A stretch of 64,000 nt of DNA from Cellulomonas terrae (GTDB lineage: Bacteria; Actinomycetota; Actinomycetes; Actinomycetales; Cellulomonadaceae). The notes beneath the pieces are model-generated. The model had not been told where the DNA came from. It did no database searches and worked only from the letters and a program-made list of their open reading frames with translations. Positions 63,095 through 64,000 of this stretch are shown piece after piece (position 1 is the stretch's first letter; each line of letters begins with the position of its first letter). The DNA lies in NCBI RefSeq assembly GCF_007990265.1, contig NZ_BJWH01000018.1:1-64000 (forward strand). The letters are read 5' to 3'. The position numbers and the translations under genes were made by a program.

Positions 63095-63143
63095 CTGGGT
63101 GGCAGCACCCCGCCCGCCCGGCTTGCCGGGTTCTTTCACCCAG
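63095..63143 (-). other. Structured leader candidate upstream of the TasA-like operon
   Basis: CTGGGTG (63095-63101) pairs with CACCCAG (63137-63143). Between them CCCGGC-TT-GCCGGG (63117-63130) forms a second, perfect hairpin. It lies about 120-170 bases before the TasA-like ATG. No known riboswitch consensus, including c-di-GMP-I, is recognisable. Confidence 0.4.
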
Positions 63144-63163
63144 CACACAACCGGCCTATCCGT

Positions 63164-63187
63164 CAAGTAGGACAGTTGTCCAACTTG
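63164..63187. promoter_or_regulatory. 24-bp near-perfect palindrome upstream of the surface operon
   Basis: CAAGT-N-GGACA-N2-TGTCC-N-ACTTG, with only the single bases and centre unpaired. It is located 15 bases after the sensor-kinase stop and about 190 bases before the TasA-like start, overlapping a TTGACG-like -35 on the minus strand. It may bind a regulator of the operon. Confidence 0.6.
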
Positions 63188-63201
63188 TGACTGTAGTCGA
63201 T

Positions 63202-64000
63202 CTAGACCAGACCTGCGCCCAGCGGCAGCCACGCCTCGAGATGGGCGCCCTTCTCCGGCCCCGGCGTCAGCGACAGCCGGCCCCCGACGAACGAGAGCCG
63301 GGTCTCCAGGCGCGTGGTCCCCGACGGCACGCCCGCGGTCGCCGGGACGTACAGGTCCCCGTCGTTGCGGACGCTCACGTGCAGGACGTCCTGCACCACG
63401 TCGAGGCTCACGGCGATCGACGTCGCCGGCCCGTGCTTGAGCGCGTTCGACACGGCTTCCTCGACCACGCGCACGGCGAGCAGCCGCTCGCTGACGGTCA
63501 GGCGGGACCCGGTGGGGTCGTCGAGCGCCCGGACCGCGTCGCTCACCGTCAGCCGCGTCGCGATGCTCGCGGGAAGCCGGCCGAGCAGCGCCCGCAGCGC
63601 GGGCACCAGACCCAGCTCGAGGCGGTCCGGGTAGAGCAGCCGGCTCATCTGCCGCACGTCGATGTCGCGCGCCTCGTCGAGCTCCTTGCGCACCCAGGCC
63701 AGGGAGTCGGCGTCGGCGGGGTCCAGCCCGTCGGCGCGGGCCAGGACCTCACCCAGCCGGGCGTCGACCAGGACCAGCTTCGACTGCAGCGTGCCGTGCA
63801 ACCCCTCGGCGACCGCGCGACGGACCCGGATCTCCTCCTGCTCCAGCGCCTTGACGGCCAGCTCGACGTGGACCGCGTCCCGCGTCGCGGCCCGGGTCTT
63901 CGCCCGCGCGACCTGGCGGGTGGACAGCGCCCACATCCCGATCCCGGCGGAGACGACGCCGAGCAGGAAGCCGCTGAGCACCTCGGCGTCGCGCGTGGCC
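63202..64000 (-). CDS. Sensor histidine kinase (NarL-partner type), start outside window
   Basis: The frame is open to the window edge, so the true start may lie beyond; an in-frame GTG at 63981 exists. A membrane segment (FLLGVVSAGIGMWALS) leads to a HisKA_3-like helix with EGLHGTLQSKL, whose His is the likely phosphate site. The HATPase has VVEEAVSNALKHGPA (N box) but lacks clear G1/G2 glycine boxes. It ends LEAWLPLG. It resembles kinases paired with LuxR-type regulators. No regulator follows, and the surface operon lies directly downstream. Confidence 0.8.
   Translation of the reverse strand, partial: ATRDAEVLSGFLLGVVSAGIGMWALSTRQVARAKTRAATRDAVHVELAVKALEQEEIRVRRAVAEGLHGTLQSKLVLVDARLGEVLARADGLDPADADSLAWVRKELDEARDIDVRQMSRLLYPDRLELGLVPALRALLGRLPASIATRLTVSDAVRALDDPTGSRLTVSERLLAVRVVEEAVSNALKHGPATSIAVSLDVVQDVLHVSVRNDGDLYVPATAGVPSGTTRLETRLSFVGGRLSLTPGPEKGAHLEAWLPLGAGLV

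Noticed and set aside
63061-63200. c-di-GMP-I riboswitch in the surface operon leader
   Set aside because: The conserved core blocks of that class are not visible, although stable hairpins are.

Overview
The window is high-G+C, gene-dense actinobacterial DNA with many GTG starts and GTGA/ATGA gene overlaps. The gene content fits Micrococcales, most likely Cellulomonadaceae: XPB-type helicase next to a helicase-associated partner, DUF3027, DUF2530, DUF3263, DUF4031, WXG100 and a groEL without groES carrying CIRCE sites. The genus is inferred. No rRNA, tRNA, CRISPR array, insertion sequence or integrase was seen.

Layout. 1-3.7 kb: the start of a secreted Ig-like surface protein, a marR-MFS operon with a palindromic operator, and a VanZ-like protein. 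3.7-21 kb: a surface polysaccharide locus with UDP-glucose dehydrogenase, a Wzx-type flippase, a pyruvyltransferase-like protein, an O-antigen ligase/polymerase, three glycosyltransferases, a polyprenyl-phosphate sugar transferase, a Wzz/BY-kinase and a low-molecular-weight tyrosine phosphatase. It also holds a DUF4012 protein flanked by two paralogous wall-anchored proteins. The flippase-to-GT2 stretch (about 5.7-10.7 kb) is visibly more A+T-rich than its surroundings and looks acquired. 21-38.8 kb: housekeeping genes, including a purine permease, a CAP-domain protein, a sacsin/Hsp90-type ATPase overlapping DUF3027 and preceded by a cold-shock gene, the helicase pair, a two-component system, an HD protein and an orphan WXG100 protein.

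38.8-51.5 kb: a complete nickel-independent urea-use locus. It has allophanate hydrolase and urea carboxylase on one transcript and urtABCDE plus an FCD-type GntR regulator on another. Between them sits an unrelated TetR/membrane-protein pair with tandem operators. The two urea promoters share TGTATACA, a conserved -10 region and GlnR-like blocks, so the locus looks like one small regulon. 51.5-59.3 kb: an aminotransferase, groEL, a GH15-type glycosidase, a cold-shock protein, a LytR_C protein, DUF3263, uracil-DNA glycosylase and an SGNH hydrolase.

59.3-64 kb: an operon-like run of six minus-strand genes. It encodes a SipW/ER-type signal peptidase with a Ser/His/Asp active site and four exported proteins sharing a T-x-A-x-W-T-(D/N) motif after the hydrophobic N-terminus. 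One of these is a ricin-type lectin. The sixth gene encodes a protein with an LAHTG-type wall-sorting tail. A sensor kinase gene that runs off the window end and a 24-bp palindrome lie upstream. This is the best candidate for an undescribed system: a TasA-like surface fibre or matrix apparatus with its own processing peptidase, lectin and wall anchor.
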